This document shows positions 19,309 to 29,004 of a DNA stretch of 64,000 nucleotides, piece by piece (position 1 is the first letter of the stretch; every line of letters begins with the position of its first letter). Position numbers and translations under genes: made by a program. Location: the NCBI GenBank assembly GCA_937868725.1, contig CALMMQ010000104.1, positions 24,318-88,317 on the forward strand, written 5' to 3'. The notes below the pieces were generated by a model. That model worked only from the letters and a program-made list of their open reading frames with translations, did not search any database and had not been told where the DNA came from. This stretch comes from an uncultured Pleomorphomonas sp. Its GTDB lineage: Bacteria; Pseudomonadota; Alphaproteobacteria; Rhizobiales; Pleomorphomonadaceae.

Positions 19309-19452
19309 AAGCGCTCTGATGCAACTATTTGCAGATAGCGTGGCGACGCCGGCCCGTCTTGAAGCTTTCCGACGGCGGTCAAGGTCCACCGCAATCTGAG
19401 GCGCGGCTGGCCGCCATGCCCCCGGAGCTCGCCGTCACCGGGCAATAAAAAA

Positions 19453-19480
19453 GCCGGGCACTTGCGCGCCCGGCATTTTT
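19453..19480 (-). terminator. Terminator of tRNA-Leu(GAG)
   Basis: On the minus strand GCCGGGC-GCGCAAGT-GCCCGGC is followed by TTTTTTATTG, placed four bases beyond the encoded CCA of the tRNA. Stem of seven G/C pairs plus U-tract. Confidence 0.9.
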
Positions 19481-19483
19481 AAA

Positions 19484-19568
19484 TGGTGCGGTCGAGAAGA
19501 CTCGAACTTCCACGTCTTGCGACACAGCGACCTCAACGCTGCGCGTCTACCAATTCCGCCACGACCGC
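19484..19568 (-). tRNA. tRNA-Leu (anticodon GAG)
   Basis: Minus-strand cloverleaf: acceptor GCGGTCG/CGACCGC, D-loop GGAATTGGTAGACG, anticodon stem CAGCG/CGCTG with loop TTGAGGT, class II variable arm and T-loop AGTTCGAGTCT; CCA encoded. Anticodon GAG reads CUU/CUC. It is followed directly by its own terminator. Confidence 0.95.
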
Positions 19569-19801
19569 ATCGTGGTTTCGCCGGTGATTTGCACCGGCCG
19601 GCGTTCTATAGCGAACGAATCTCCTGGGCACAAGAGGCTTTTGGAGAAGAATTGAACCGCGACACCGGCGCCACCAAAGGAAATGACAAAAAGCCGCGAA
19701 AATCACAGCAAATCAACACCATGAGCTGTGCAGAATGGGCGGCGGCTCCCCCTCGGCCGAGCATCGCAGCGCCCCGTCGGCGCCGGCGGCGCGCCCAGTT
19801 C

Positions 19802-20068
19802 TCAGACCTTCACGACATCGTCGAGGCGCCGATAGGTCGGCGCCCGGTTGAGCACTTCGGTGATCGACACCGTCACCCGATCCCCCTTCAGCACCACCTG
19901 GCCATGCGCCACCAGGAGATCGTTGGCGAGAATGTCGACGTCGTGGTCGGCCGACCGGTCGAGTTCGATGACGGCGCCACGGCCCATGCGCAGCAACTGA
20001 TGGATGGGCATCGTCTGACCGCCCAGCACGACGGAAATCTCGACGCTGATCTTCTCGATCGTGTTCAT
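19802..20068 (-). CDS. Minimal FliN/SpoA-domain protein
   Basis: 88 aa, consisting only of the surface-presentation-of-antigens (SpoA) domain found at the C-terminus of FliN, FliM and HrcQ. The match is clear: VEISVVLGGQTMPIHQLLRM, VIELDRSADHDVDILANDLLVAHGQVVL and VSITEVLNRAP. FliN builds the flagellar C-ring switch; typical FliN has 100-140 residues, so this lacks the N-terminal extension. It stands alone, divergent from lipB, with no flagellar genes nearby. Either the flagellar cluster was dispersed or this is a secondary paralogue. ATG at 20068 follows AGGACAC. Confidence 0.85.
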   Translation of the reverse strand: MNTIEKISVEISVVLGGQTMPIHQLLRMGRGAVIELDRSADHDVDILANDLLVAHGQVVLKGDRVTVSITEVLNRAPTYRRLDDVVKV

Positions 20069-20147
20069 TGGGCTTATGTGTCCTGATTGACGCGGCGGCG
20101 ACGCACGACCGCCCTGCCTGCAAGTTTCGACGGGACAAGGTTACCGA

Positions 20148-20855
20148 ATGGTTAACATGCGTGACGAAATCAGGACAGATCTGTTGTCCGTCCCCGGTTC
20201 TCCACCTGTGGAATGGCGTATCGAGCCCGAACGCGTCTCCTACCCCGACGCCATCGCCGTCATGGAGGAGCGCGTCGCCGCCATCGCCGACGGCAAGGCC
20301 GACGAACTGGTGTGGCTCATCGAGCATCCGCCGCTCTACACCGCCGGTACCAGCGCCAATCCGGCCGACCTGATCGCGCCTGACCGCTTTCCCGTCTACG
20401 CCGCCGGCCGGGGCGGCCAGTACACCTATCACGGTCCCGGCCAGCGCGTGGCCTACGTCATGCTCGACCTCAACCGCCGCGCCCGCGACATCCGCGCCTT
20501 CGTCGCCAGCCTTGAGGCCTGGGTGATCGCCACTCTCGACCGCTTCAACGTCCGCGGTGAGCGGCGCGAGGACCGTGTCGGCGTTTGGGTCAGGCGACCG
20601 GAAAAGGGCATCGACGCCGAAGACAAGATTGCCGCCATCGGCATTCGTGTCCGCCGCTGGGTGACGTTCCACGGCATCAGCCTCAACGTCGAACCCAACC
20701 TCGAACATTTCTCCGGCATCGTGCCCTGCGGCATCCGCGGCCACGGCGTCACCAGCCTGGTCGATCTCGGCCTGCCCGTCACCATGGACGACGCCGACGT
20801 GGCCCTGCGCGCCAGCTTCGAGCCGATCTTCGGGCCGACGCAGCGTCTGCCCTGA
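20148..20855 (+). CDS. lipB: Octanoyl-[acyl-carrier-protein]–protein N-octanoyltransferase LipB
   Basis: 235 aa. LipB moves octanoyl from ACP to lipoyl domains, the first step of endogenous lipoate synthesis. The thioester-forming Cys194 (GIVPCGI) and the partner Lys160 ([18 protein letters not shown]) are present, as are [14 protein letters not shown] and [15 protein letters not shown] 20148 has AAGG seven bases upstream; an ATG three codons later (20157) is possible. It is divergently arranged with the FliN-like gene, 79 bases apart. Confidence 0.96.
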   Translation: MVNMRDEIRTDLLSVPGSPPVEWRIEPERVSYPDAIAVMEERVAAIADGKADELVWLIEHPPLYTAGTSANPADLIAPDRFPVYAAGRGGQYTYHGPGQRVAYVMLDLNRRARDIRAFVASLEAWVIATLDRFNVRGERREDRVGVWVRRPEKGIDAEDKIAAIGIRVRRWVTFHGISLNVEPNLEHFSGIVPCGIRGHGVTSLVDLGLPVTMDDADVALRASFEPIFGPTQRLP

Positions 20856-20982
20856 CCGGCCCAGCCATGACGACGCCCGCCGTCCGGGCCCGGAAAGGCC
20901 CCGCCGAACGCCCACGAGAGCGATCGGCGGCAACCTCCGGCCCGAACGGCGGGCGTGTATTTTCACAGCAGGCCGACGGCTG

Positions 20983-21954
20983 TCAGCCTTCGGCTTGGCT
21001 CAGCGCCGACACCGAACGCATGATGCCCTTCTGCAGCACGATGAACAGGAACAGCAGGCCGCCGATGACGATGCGGATCCACCAGCTGTCCAGCGAGCCG
21101 TCGAAGATGATCAGCGTCTGGATCAGCCCCTGGATGACGCCGCCGAACAGCGCACCGATGACCAGACCGACACCGCCGGTCAGCAGCGTGCCGCCGATGA
21201 CCACCGAGGCGATGGCATCAAGTTCCGTTCCCGTTGCCGCCAGCGGATAGCCCGACGCCGTATAGAAGGCGTAGGTGGCGCCGGCCAGCACGCCGAACAC
21301 GCCGTTGAGGGCATAGATCAGCACGATGGTCCGCCGCACCGGCACGCCGAGCAGCAGCGCCGACGTCATGTCGCCGCCGACGGCGTAGACATTGGCGCCG
21401 AAGCGAGTCAGGTGCGCAATCACCAGGGCGAAGGCCATGCACACCAGCATGATGCAGGCCTCCGCCGACAGCCACCCCTTGCCGGGCAGCGGAATGCGGA
21501 AGTCCTGGAAGGCCTCCATGAACGGGTGGTTGATCGGCACCGAGTCGATGCTGATGACGTAGCAAAGGCCGCGCAGCATGAACATCGCCGTCAGCGTGAC
21601 GATGAACGGCTGGATCTCGAAGGCATCGATGATGAAGCCGATGGCCGCGCCGAGCAGGAAGCCGAACACCAGCAGGATGCCGACCGCCATCAGCGGATGC
21701 ATGCCGTGCTGCACCAGCGACGCCGTGGCAATGCCGACGAAGCCAATCATCGAACCGACACTGAGGTCGATGCCACCCGACAGGATGACGAAGGACATGC
21801 CGATACCGGCGATGATGATGAAGGCGTTGTCGGTCAAGAGGTTGCCGAGCACGCGCGTCGACAGGAAGTTGGAACCGAAGTAGAATCCACCCAGGGCATA
21901 AAGCAGGATGAAGACGGCGATGGTCGCCAGAATGGGAAGCCTGCGCTCTCTCAT
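20983..21954 (-). CDS. yjfF: Sugar ABC transporter permease, YjfF type
   Basis: 323 aa inner-membrane permease of the carbohydrate uptake CUT2 (RbsC-like) family with about eight to ten hydrophobic helices. ILSGGIDLSVGSMIGFVG is the conserved block facing the ATPase, with EIQPFIVTLTAMFMLRGLCY and TELDAIASVVIGGTLLTGG also typical. The sequence resembles YjfF of the E. coli YtfQRT-YjfF galactofuranose transporter. Its ATG overlaps the ytfT stop by four bases, so the two permeases are translationally coupled and probably form a heterodimer. Last gene of the operon. Confidence 0.88.
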   Translation of the reverse strand: MRERRLPILATIAVFILLYALGGFYFGSNFLSTRVLGNLLTDNAFIIIAGIGMSFVILSGGIDLSVGSMIGFVGIATASLVQHGMHPLMAVGILLVFGFLLGAAIGFIIDAFEIQPFIVTLTAMFMLRGLCYVISIDSVPINHPFMEAFQDFRIPLPGKGWLSAEACIMLVCMAFALVIAHLTRFGANVYAVGGDMTSALLLGVPVRRTIVLIYALNGVFGVLAGATYAFYTASGYPLAATGTELDAIASVVIGGTLLTGGVGLVIGALFGGVIQGLIQTLIIFDGSLDSWWIRIVIGGLLFLFIVLQKGIMRSVSALSQAEG

Positions 21955-22988
21955 GACTTGGCCTTTCCCTTGCCGGTGCGGAACAGCGCCGTGACGGCAG
22001 TTCTGAACTTGGGCGCCTGCAGCAGCAGCACCACCAGGATGACGATGGCCTTGACCAGCTTGTTGTATTCGGGCGGCAGGCCGCTCATCAGGATCGACGT
22101 GGTCAGCGCCTGGATGATCAGCACGCCGATCAACGTCGTGCCGAGGTAGATGCGGCCGCCGTTGAGCGAACCGCCGCCGAGCACCACGGCCAGGATGGCG
22201 TCGAGTTCGGAATCGACGCCGGCGTAGACCGCATCCGACGAACGAGTGTCACCGGTGATCACCATGCCGGCCAGCGCCGCGCACATGCCGACGATGCCGT
22301 AGGCCGACAGCGTCACGACGCGCGTGCCGATGCCGGAGAGGCGGGCCGCCTGGGTGTTGGAGCCGACCGACTCGACGAACAGCCCAAACGCCGTCTTGCG
22401 CAGCAGCAGCCACAGGACCAGCAGCACGAAAGCCACCAGGAACAACCGGGTCGGAATGACCCAGATGCTGCCCGTCGAGACGAACTCGAAGAACTCTGAG
22501 CGGAAGGTCGGAATGCGGCCGCCGTTGATCATCAGGGCGATGCCGCGTCCGGACACCATCAGGATCAGCGTGGCGATGATCGGCTGGATGCCGAGTACGG
22601 CCACCAGCGTCCCGTTCCACAGGCCGCAGATCAGACCCATGCCGAGCGTGCCGAAGACGATGATGACTGGCGACAGATCGCCGTGGATCAGCGCCGCCAT
22701 CACGGCGCCGCTCATGGCCACCACCGAACCGACCGACAGGTCGATGCCGCGCGAGCCGATGACGATAGCCATGCCCATGGCGATCAGCGCCGGCGGCGTG
22801 CCACGATAGAGAATGTCGACCAGGCTGCCGTAGAGACGGCCCTCGACGACACGGATCGAGAAGAACGACGGGCTGATGATCACGTCGATGATCAGGATGA
22901 CGGCAAGCGCCACCAGTGGCCAGACGGCGGCCGGCAGGGCGCGCTTTTCGGCGGCGGCGCCGACTTTCTTGAGGTTGATATCGCTCAT
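21951..22988 (-). CDS. ytfT: Sugar ABC transporter permease, YtfT type
   Basis: 345 aa CUT2 permease, partner of the following permease. Signatures are IVIGSRGIDLSVGSVVAMSGAVMAA, LGIQPIIATLILMVSGRGIA and SELDAILAVVLGGGSLNGGR. The reading frame extends to 23147 but the true start is the ATG at 22988, which overlaps the end of the ATPase gene (ATGA) and begins MSDINLKKVGAAAEKRALPA. Two different permeases in one operon is the hallmark of the YtfT/YjfF arrangement, unlike the single RbsC homodimer. Confidence 0.88.
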   Translation of the reverse strand: MSDINLKKVGAAAEKRALPAAVWPLVALAVILIIDVIISPSFFSIRVVEGRLYGSLVDILYRGTPPALIAMGMAIVIGSRGIDLSVGSVVAMSGAVMAALIHGDLSPVIIVFGTLGMGLICGLWNGTLVAVLGIQPIIATLILMVSGRGIALMINGGRIPTFRSEFFEFVSTGSIWVIPTRLFLVAFVLLVLWLLLRKTAFGLFVESVGSNTQAARLSGIGTRVVTLSAYGIVGMCAALAGMVITGDTRSSDAVYAGVDSELDAILAVVLGGGSLNGGRIYLGTTLIGVLIIQALTTSILMSGLPPEYNKLVKAIVILVVLLLQAPKFRTAVTALFRTGKGKAKS

Positions 22989-24493
22989 GAGTTTGCGATC
23001 GCCTCCACGATGGCGCTTTGCGTGATGTCGTCGCCGACGATTTCCTTGACCTTGCTGCGGTCGCGCATCACCAGGACACGGTGGCTGAATGCCACGATCT
23101 CCTCGAGTTCGCTCGACGCGACGAGCAGCGCCAGACCCTCGCGGCACAGCTTGCGGATGAGCGCCACGATCTCGGCGTGGGCGCCGATGTCGATGCCGCG
23201 CGTCGGCTCGTCGAGGATGAGCATGCGCGGTTCCGACACCAGCCAGCGGGCCAGAATGACCTTTTGCTGATTGCCGCCCGACAGCTGGCCGACGCGCTTT
23301 TCGGCGTCCGGCGTGGCGATGCCGAGCGCGGCGATCATTTCCGAGGCGAGACGATTCTGTTCGGCTTCACCGACCCGGTGCAGCCAGCCGCGCTTGCTCT
23401 GCAGGGCAAGGATGATGTTCTCGCGCACCGTCAGATCGAGGATGAGCCCTTCGTGCTTGCGGTCTTCCGGACAGAAGCCGAGGCCGCAGCGGATGGCGTG
23501 GGCCGGCGAGCGCAGCGTCACCGGCTTGCCGTCGAGGCGAATCTGGCCGCTGTCGGCCTTGACGGCGCCGAACACCAGTTTGCTCGTCTCGGTACGTCCC
23601 GAGCCCAAGAGGCCGGCCAGTCCGACGACCTCGCCGGTGCGCAGCGTGAAGTCGATGGGGTTGAGATAGCGCGAGCGACCGACGTCCTTGGCCTCGAACA
23701 GCGGCGCGCCGTCGGTCTTGATGCTGTCGACCGGTGGATGATCGCTGGTCTGGCCGCTGACCTGACGGCCGAGCATCATGGTCACCAGCTTCATGCGCGG
23801 CACTTCGGCGATCGGGCCGGTACCGACGAAGCGACCGTTGCGCAGCACGGTGACGCGATCGGAAATGGCGTAGACCTGATCGAGGAAGTGGGTGATGAAG
23901 ACGATGGCGATGCCCTGCTTCTTGATGTCGCGCAGCACCGTGAACAGCGCCTCGACCTCCTTGGCGTCGAGGCTGGCGGTGGGCTCGTCGAGCACCAGCA
24001 CCTTGGTCTCGCGGTCGAGGGCGCGGGCGATGGCGACCATCTGCTGGATGGCCAGTGAATAGCTACCGAGCGAGCGACCGACGTCGATGTCGAGATTGAG
24101 CCGCTGCAGCGCCTTGCGCGCCAGTTCTCTGGTCCGTCGCCAGTTGATCAGGCCCCGGAACGACGCCTGCCGCTGGATCATCAGGTTCTCGGCCACCGAC
24201 AGCGTCGGCACCAGATTGACTTCCTGATAGACGGTGTTGATGCCGGCCGCCTGGGCTTCGACCGGGGAGGCGAATTCCACCGGCTGGCCGTCAAGTTCGA
24301 TCGTCCCGGCATCGGGCTGGTACACGCCGGTCAACACCTTGACCAACGTGGACTTGCCGGCGCCGTTTTCGCCCATCAGCGCGTGGATCTCGCCCGGCGC
24401 AAGCGTGAAGCTCACGTCCTCGAGGGCCCGCACGCCGGGAAAGACCTTTGTGATCCCGCGCATCGAAATACGTGGCTCGTTCGCTTGGTTCAT
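22985..24493 (-). CDS. ytfR: Sugar ABC transporter ATP-binding protein, YtfR type
   Basis: 502 aa, two fused ATPase domains as in RbsA/MglA. The first half has Walker A GENGAGKSTLVKVL and LVLDEPTASLDAKEVEALF; the second has a degenerate Walker A GLLGSGRTETSKLVF, the signature LSGGNQQKVILARWL and LILDEPTRGIDIGAHAEI. This asymmetry is normal in the family. ATG at 24493 follows GAGG with eight-base spacing. It lies 245 bases after ytfQ; the gap carries a strong hairpin that may reduce read-through relative to the binding protein. Confidence 0.92.
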   Translation of the reverse strand: MNQANEPRISMRGITKVFPGVRALEDVSFTLAPGEIHALMGENGAGKSTLVKVLTGVYQPDAGTIELDGQPVEFASPVEAQAAGINTVYQEVNLVPTLSVAENLMIQRQASFRGLINWRRTRELARKALQRLNLDIDVGRSLGSYSLAIQQMVAIARALDRETKVLVLDEPTASLDAKEVEALFTVLRDIKKQGIAIVFITHFLDQVYAISDRVTVLRNGRFVGTGPIAEVPRMKLVTMMLGRQVSGQTSDHPPVDSIKTDGAPLFEAKDVGRSRYLNPIDFTLRTGEVVGLAGLLGSGRTETSKLVFGAVKADSGQIRLDGKPVTLRSPAHAIRCGLGFCPEDRKHEGLILDLTVRENIILALQSKRGWLHRVGEAEQNRLASEMIAALGIATPDAEKRVGQLSGGNQQKVILARWLVSEPRMLILDEPTRGIDIGAHAEIVALIRKLCREGLALLVASSELEEIVAFSHRVLVMRDRSKVKEIVGDDITQSAIVEAIANS

Positions 24494-24572
24494 CCGTAGA
24501 GCCTCATTTTTTGATTGGGCCGCAGCCGGAAGCGACTGTCAGCCAGCACTGTGCGCCAGACATCGGAAAGCA

Positions 24573-24615
24573 CTCTGGAGACGATGGTCCGGACCCGCGG
24601 TCCACGTCTCCAGAG
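24573..24615 (-). terminator. Intercistronic hairpin between ytfQ and ytfR (attenuator-like)
   Basis: CTCTGGAGACG (24573-24583) and CGTCTCCAGAG (24605-24615) are perfect eleven-base arms; the loop can extend the stem with TGG/CCA. No U-tract follows, so it is more likely an mRNA-stabilising or partial-termination hairpin, common behind periplasmic binding-protein genes that are needed in excess. Confidence 0.6.
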
Positions 24616-24738
24616 CGGCTCTCTCCGATTTCGAAGCTTGCCTCGGCGGGAGGATGCGCTGCTGCCAGCCACCCGGAGAGGACACACCGGGTCTGCCGTC
24701 GGGCGGACAGAAGCCTCCCGACGGCAACCGCATCGAGC

Positions 24739-25689
24739 TTACTTGATGCCGCGCTTGGCCATGACGGCGTCGACGTCATCGGCAGTGTGCAGATCAGAGG
24801 CGATCTTCACCCACTTCGGGAAGTCGTGCTTACCCTTGAGGTAGGCTTCGACGACGTTGTAGATGTCCTTGCCGATGTCCGAGCGCAGTTCGACGGAGGC
24901 GTTGGCATCGCCCGCCTTGATGGCCTTGAACATGTCGGGAACGCCGTCCACCGACACCATCAGGTAGTCCTTGCCCGGCTTGAGACCGGCTTCCTTCATC
25001 GCCTGGATGGCACCAAGCTGCATGTTGTCGTTGTGGGCATAGACGGCGCAGACGTCCTTGAAGCCATCGGTCGCCTTGATGAACGACTCGGTCACTTCCT
25101 TGCCGCCGGCGGTGGTGAAATCACCCGACTGCGACTTGACGATCTTGATGTCGGGGAATTCCTTGATGACGGCCTCGAAGCCCTTCTTGCGCTCGATGGC
25201 CGGGGCCGAACCGACGGTGCCCTGCAGTTCGACGACGTTGCACTTGCCCTTGGCAGCGGCGGCGAGCCAAGCGCCGGCCAGACGGCCTTCCAGGTTGAAG
25301 TCGGCGGAAATGCGGGTCACGTACAGGTCTTTGTCGGACTCGACGTCACGGTCGGCCAGGAACACCGGGATCTTGGCTTCCTTGGCTTCCTTGAGAACGG
25401 CATCCCAGCCGGTGGTCACCACCGGGGCGATGATGATGGCGTCCACGCCCTGGGCGATGAACGAGCGCACGGCCTTGAGCTGGTTCTCTTCCTTGCCCTG
25501 AGCGTCGGAGAACTTGAGGTCGATGCCGCGCTTCTTCGCTTCGGCCTTCATGTCGGCCGAGAACGCCGGACGCCAGTCGCCTTCCGAACCGACCTGGCTG
25601 AAGCCAAGCGTCAGAGCCGAGGCGGAACCGGCGGCGGCGAGCAGACCGAGGCCGAACGTGACGGCGCCAAGCAGATGAGACTTATTCAT
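24739..25689 (-). CDS. ytfQ: Sugar ABC transporter periplasmic binding protein, YtfQ type
   Basis: 316 aa from ATG 25689, which has a GGAGGAG site; the open frame runs back to 26001 but that part is not protein-like. Residues 1-26 are a signal peptide ending ASALT. The mature protein is a periplasmic-binding-protein type I fold, starting LGFSQVGSEGDWRPAFSADM, which closely resembles YtfQ of E. coli, a galactofuranose receptor. Other blocks are QGVDAIIIAPVVTTGWD and VYAHNDNMQLGAIQAMKEAG. Whether the ligand is galactofuranose or an arabinose-like sugar is open; the neighbouring isomerase and epimerase favour a pentose. Confidence 0.9.
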   Translation of the reverse strand: MNKSHLLGAVTFGLGLLAAAGSASALTLGFSQVGSEGDWRPAFSADMKAEAKKRGIDLKFSDAQGKEENQLKAVRSFIAQGVDAIIIAPVVTTGWDAVLKEAKEAKIPVFLADRDVESDKDLYVTRISADFNLEGRLAGAWLAAAAKGKCNVVELQGTVGSAPAIERKKGFEAVIKEFPDIKIVKSQSGDFTTAGGKEVTESFIKATDGFKDVCAVYAHNDNMQLGAIQAMKEAGLKPGKDYLMVSVDGVPDMFKAIKAGDANASVELRSDIGKDIYNVVEAYLKGKHDFPKWVKIASDLHTADDVDAVMAKRGIK

Positions 25690-26684
25690 TGTTTTCTCCT
25701 CCAAGAATGCTTTTGGAACGAGACGTCGCCAAACGACGTGCTGCCTCGCCCCCTCCTTTTCGCGATGGCACCCCGCCTTGACGGAGCACCGGGGCTGCAG
25801 GAAGGGCCACATCCCCTGCCCTGCCTGCAGAAACTCGAATTCGGCCTCTCTCCTCGCGACGAGAGCCCCGAAACCCCTGACCGGAACGGCACCCCTCCTC
25901 AGAAGTCCCGCTCCAACCGCCTTGCCGAGCCGTACCCGACAAAGCCGCCGTCCTGATGCAGCACGGCAAATAAAGTCCCTAGCTCCGAGCATCGGTTCCA
26001 CGACAACTCAGAACTGGTCTAAACATTCCGAATAGTGACGACGACTAAGGATCAGTTCCTGACCAGATGGGCATCCAACGAAATCCTCCCCGACGACGCC
26101 TTTTTCTCAGGCATGGCCAATTTCGGCAATCATTTCAGGGTCTTGCCCTCTCATGACCGCCACTATTTCGTTCTTTTGCGTGCCAATTTACTTGTTTTGA
26201 AGGATAGCCTCGACGGGCCGGCATGCACAGAGGAAATCCGGCTTTTTACATAGACGATCCTGTCGGGGCCGGTCAAAACCGGGCCGACATCTACCAAAGG
26301 CGAAATCGTTTCGATGCCACCATTGGTCGCCCTCGTTGGCTCGCATCCCGGTTGTCGCGGCCTTTTTTGCCCGCAAAGCAAGGCACTTGTCACCGGCGGC
26401 GATTCGCCGCCTTACCGGCGCTATTTATTTAGTTTGAATGGCAATTTTCGCGCCGGTCGCGAGCGGCTGGCAAAGGACCGTCGGGGGGACGGCCCCGCAA
26501 GGGTCAACAAAAACGAAAAATATCGCTGTCAGGTGGCCTGGCCGGTGCCGGCCGGTCGTCACCATGGAAATGTGGATTATCCTTTTGCCGAATTGGCCCT
26601 GAAAGCGCATCGACGCGTCATGTCGTCCGGCGCCTTGCCGCAGCCGTCCGCGCTGTGGCTGGCAGGTTGCCGGCGGCGGCGCCC
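25690..26684. other. Upstream region of the ytfQRT-yjfF operon
   Basis: Nearly 1 kb without a gene I can support. It must contain the ytf promoter. A hairpin GGCGGCG-ATT-CGCCGCC lies at 26395-26411, followed by AT-rich bases. The open frame 26035-26253 (+, 72 codons) has no convincing ribosome-binding site or family. The AT-richer composition around 26030-26300 differs from the neighbours. Confidence 0.4.
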
Positions 26685-27653
26685 TCAGACGCCGGACGCC
26701 GCCTGACCATGGGCGCGGCCGTGCTCAGCCCGGAACGCCTTGGGACTGCAGCCGATATAGCGACGAAACACCCGACTGAAATACAGCGGGTCCTCGAAGC
26801 CGACCTGGGCGGCGATCTGCTTGACCGGGCTCGGCGACACCAGCAGCAGGTGACAGGCGAACTGGATGACCTGTTCTTCCCGCCATTTCAGGATCGACTT
26901 GCCGAGCGTCTGGGTGAACAGGTGTGCCAGCCGCGACGGTGACAGGCACACCGCCTCGGCGATCTCGGCCACGGTCAGCGGCCGGTGCAGGTTGTCGGTG
27001 ACGAACTTGCAGGCCATCAGCAGGCGCTGATCGAAATGCCCCGGCGGTGCCGTGGCGCGGTCGTTCTTGGCCGCCAGCAGGATGATCCGTTCGAGGATGT
27101 TCATCGCCAGCTCCATCGACAGCAGGTCGGTGTTGGCCGACCAGGCCGCCACTTCGGAGAACAGCGTGTCGAACGTCGCCGTCAGCGACCGGTCCTCGGA
27201 GCGCTGGAAAAACAGGCCGCCATGGCTGTCGCGCCACGACAGCCAGCCGCTCCAGAAGGCGCGCGGCTGGAAGTAGATCCAGCGATGCCACCAGTCGGCC
27301 GCCCCCGGCGCCCGACCGTAGTCGTGGATGGCACCCGGCGGGAACAGCGCCAGGTCGCCCGCCTCGAGCGACACGCGCCTTTCGCCGTCGAACACTTCGC
27401 CGACGCCTTTGACGGTCAGGTTGATGATCCACCCCCGCATGCCCTCCGGCCGCGAGATGCGGAAGTCGAGCGGCCCGCCACGCTCGATGGGCGTGACGCC
27501 GGCAACCAGCCGCGTATCGAAATGAAAGCCGGGGAACAATGGCGCGACGAATGGATCGGCGGTGCCATCGCCCTCGGCCTGCAACAATGACAGGCGGCGA
27601 ATCACACTCTCGACTTGCGCCGGAGGCGAAATCTGGACAGCAGTTTCATCCAT
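26685..27653 (-). CDS. AraC-family transcriptional regulator
   Basis: 322 aa. The N-terminal half is a cupin-type AraC ligand-binding domain (about 40-190: WIINLTVKGVGEVF, LEAGDLALFPPGAIHDYGR, WHRWIYFQPRAFW); the C-terminal ~100 residues contain two helix-turn-helix motifs (LTVAEIAEAVCLSPSRLAHLF and VKQIAAQVGFEDPLYFSRVF). Overall resemblance to arabinose AraC (HxYxR near the arm, FPPG) is good, but this is not strict orthology. It lies between the sugar transporter operon and the divergent araD–isomerase genes, so it probably controls both. The start has no strong ribosome-binding site. Confidence 0.9.
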   Translation of the reverse strand: MDETAVQISPPAQVESVIRRLSLLQAEGDGTADPFVAPLFPGFHFDTRLVAGVTPIERGGPLDFRISRPEGMRGWIINLTVKGVGEVFDGERRVSLEAGDLALFPPGAIHDYGRAPGAADWWHRWIYFQPRAFWSGWLSWRDSHGGLFFQRSEDRSLTATFDTLFSEVAAWSANTDLLSMELAMNILERIILLAAKNDRATAPPGHFDQRLLMACKFVTDNLHRPLTVAEIAEAVCLSPSRLAHLFTQTLGKSILKWREEQVIQFACHLLLVSPSPVKQIAAQVGFEDPLYFSRVFRRYIGCSPKAFRAEHGRAHGQAASGV

Positions 27654-28269
27654 GTAAAAAGCTGGATCAGCCCTGTGGGTGGAAGACGGGACAGACTATA
27701 ATGATTGCGGTCAAAATGAGCAATAACGGCAGTTCCCAACGAACTGCTGACCGGGAGGAAGAGGGCCGCCGGCCAGGATCCGGATGGTCTGAACAGCGAA
27801 AACCACCTGTAATTGCCGATGCTTCGTCCATCTTGGAAGGAAGTGGCGGCAGGGGTATCGTTTGGCCGAACGGTTGAGGTTCACTCATCTGGCCGCGGGG
27901 TTGCGCTGGGCGCTGCAATGATGTCGCCTGTCGCCACTCATTGGAGGAACACCCGGAAATCCGGGAGGAATATTCATGGTCTGCGCCAGCATACTGCGTC
28001 GTATCGGCTGCGGGATCGGCCAGGGTGGCATTCGTTCCGTCCGGCGTCGTCATCCCGTCGGCGACGGCCTTGCCGCGGCCGCGACCAACTATCCACGCTG
28101 GCTGCGCCGTGGTGATCGCGCCCGGTCTGGCCAGCAATATCGTCTGCGTCCGCCTGTCCGTGCCGAGGTCAGGCTGGAAACCGGTCGCCCGCCTGTCGGC
28201 AACCATTGATCCACGCGGCGCCGATCGGCCTGTCCGCCGGCCCGGTGCCCCCACAAGGTTCAGGGATAG
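27654..28269. other. Divergent control region between the AraC regulator and araD
   Basis: 616 bases without a confident gene. It contains a CCCGG-AAAT-CCGGG hairpin (27952-27965 region) directly before AGGAATATTC and an ATG at 27976 that opens a 77-codon arginine-rich frame; the ribosome-binding site is good but the product looks non-natural. The promoter of araD and AraC operator sites are expected here. Confidence 0.4.
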
Positions 28270-28968
28270 ATGAAACTCAAGGAACTCCGCGAACAGGTCT
28301 GCGAGGCCAACCTCGAACTCGACCGCCGCAAGATCGTCATTCACACTTGGGGCAACGTCTCGGGCATCGACCGCGACAAGGGCCTGATCGTCATCAAGCC
28401 GTCGGGCGTTTCCTATGACAAGCTGACGGCCGACAAGCTGGTGGTCGTCGATCTGGCCGGCAAGGTCATCGAGGGCGATCTCAATCCCTCGACCGATACC
28501 AAGACGCATCTGGTGCTCTACCGGGCCTTCCCGACCATCGGTGGCGTCACCCACACCCATTCGCCCTACGCCGTCGCCTGGGCCCAGGCCCGCCGCGAGA
28601 TTCCGTGTTTCGGCACCACCCATGCCGACTACTGCAACGGCCCGGTGCCGCTCACCGAACCGCTGACCCCCGAACAGGTCGCCGCCGACTATGAAGGCGG
28701 CACCGGCGAGCAGATCGTCAAGCGGCTCGGCAACGAGGATCCGCTGTCCAAGCCGATGGTTCTGGTCGCAGGCCATGGACCGTTCACGTGGGGCAAGAAC
28801 GCCACCGACTCGGTTCTGAACGCGGTGTTTCTGGAGGAAATCGCCCGCATCGCCACAACGACGGTGATGCTGGCGCCGGCGGCTGCGCCGGTCGAGGACT
28901 ACGTCCTCAACTATCACTATCAACGCAAGCACGGTCCCGGCGCCTGGTACGGACAGAAGAAGTCCTGA
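28270..28968 (+). CDS. araD: L-ribulose-5-phosphate 4-epimerase
   Basis: 232 aa class II aldolase-fold epimerase converting L-ribulose 5-phosphate to D-xylulose 5-phosphate. Zinc ligands His95 and His97 (GGVTHTHSPYAVAWAQA) and His169 (LVAGHGPFTWG), the conserved Asp120 (GTTHADYCN) and the phosphate loop WGNVSG are all present, at nearly the same positions as in E. coli AraD. ATG 28270 follows AGGGATAG. It precedes an AraA-family isomerase by 36 bases, so the two form a pentose operon. UlaF/SgbE-type xylulose epimerases are close relatives, but the adjacent isomerase favours arabinose. Confidence 0.92.
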   Translation: MKLKELREQVCEANLELDRRKIVIHTWGNVSGIDRDKGLIVIKPSGVSYDKLTADKLVVVDLAGKVIEGDLNPSTDTKTHLVLYRAFPTIGGVTHTHSPYAVAWAQARREIPCFGTTHADYCNGPVPLTEPLTPEQVAADYEGGTGEQIVKRLGNEDPLSKPMVLVAGHGPFTWGKNATDSVLNAVFLEEIARIATTTVMLAPAAAPVEDYVLNYHYQRKHGPGAWYGQKKS

Positions 28969-29004
28969 CCGGTCACGCACATTCATCACTCAGGAGGCAA
29001 GCAC

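Noticed and set aside
27976..28209. 77-codon open frame with good ribosome-binding site before araD
   Set aside because: Arginine-rich, unnatural composition, no family; probably control-region DNA.
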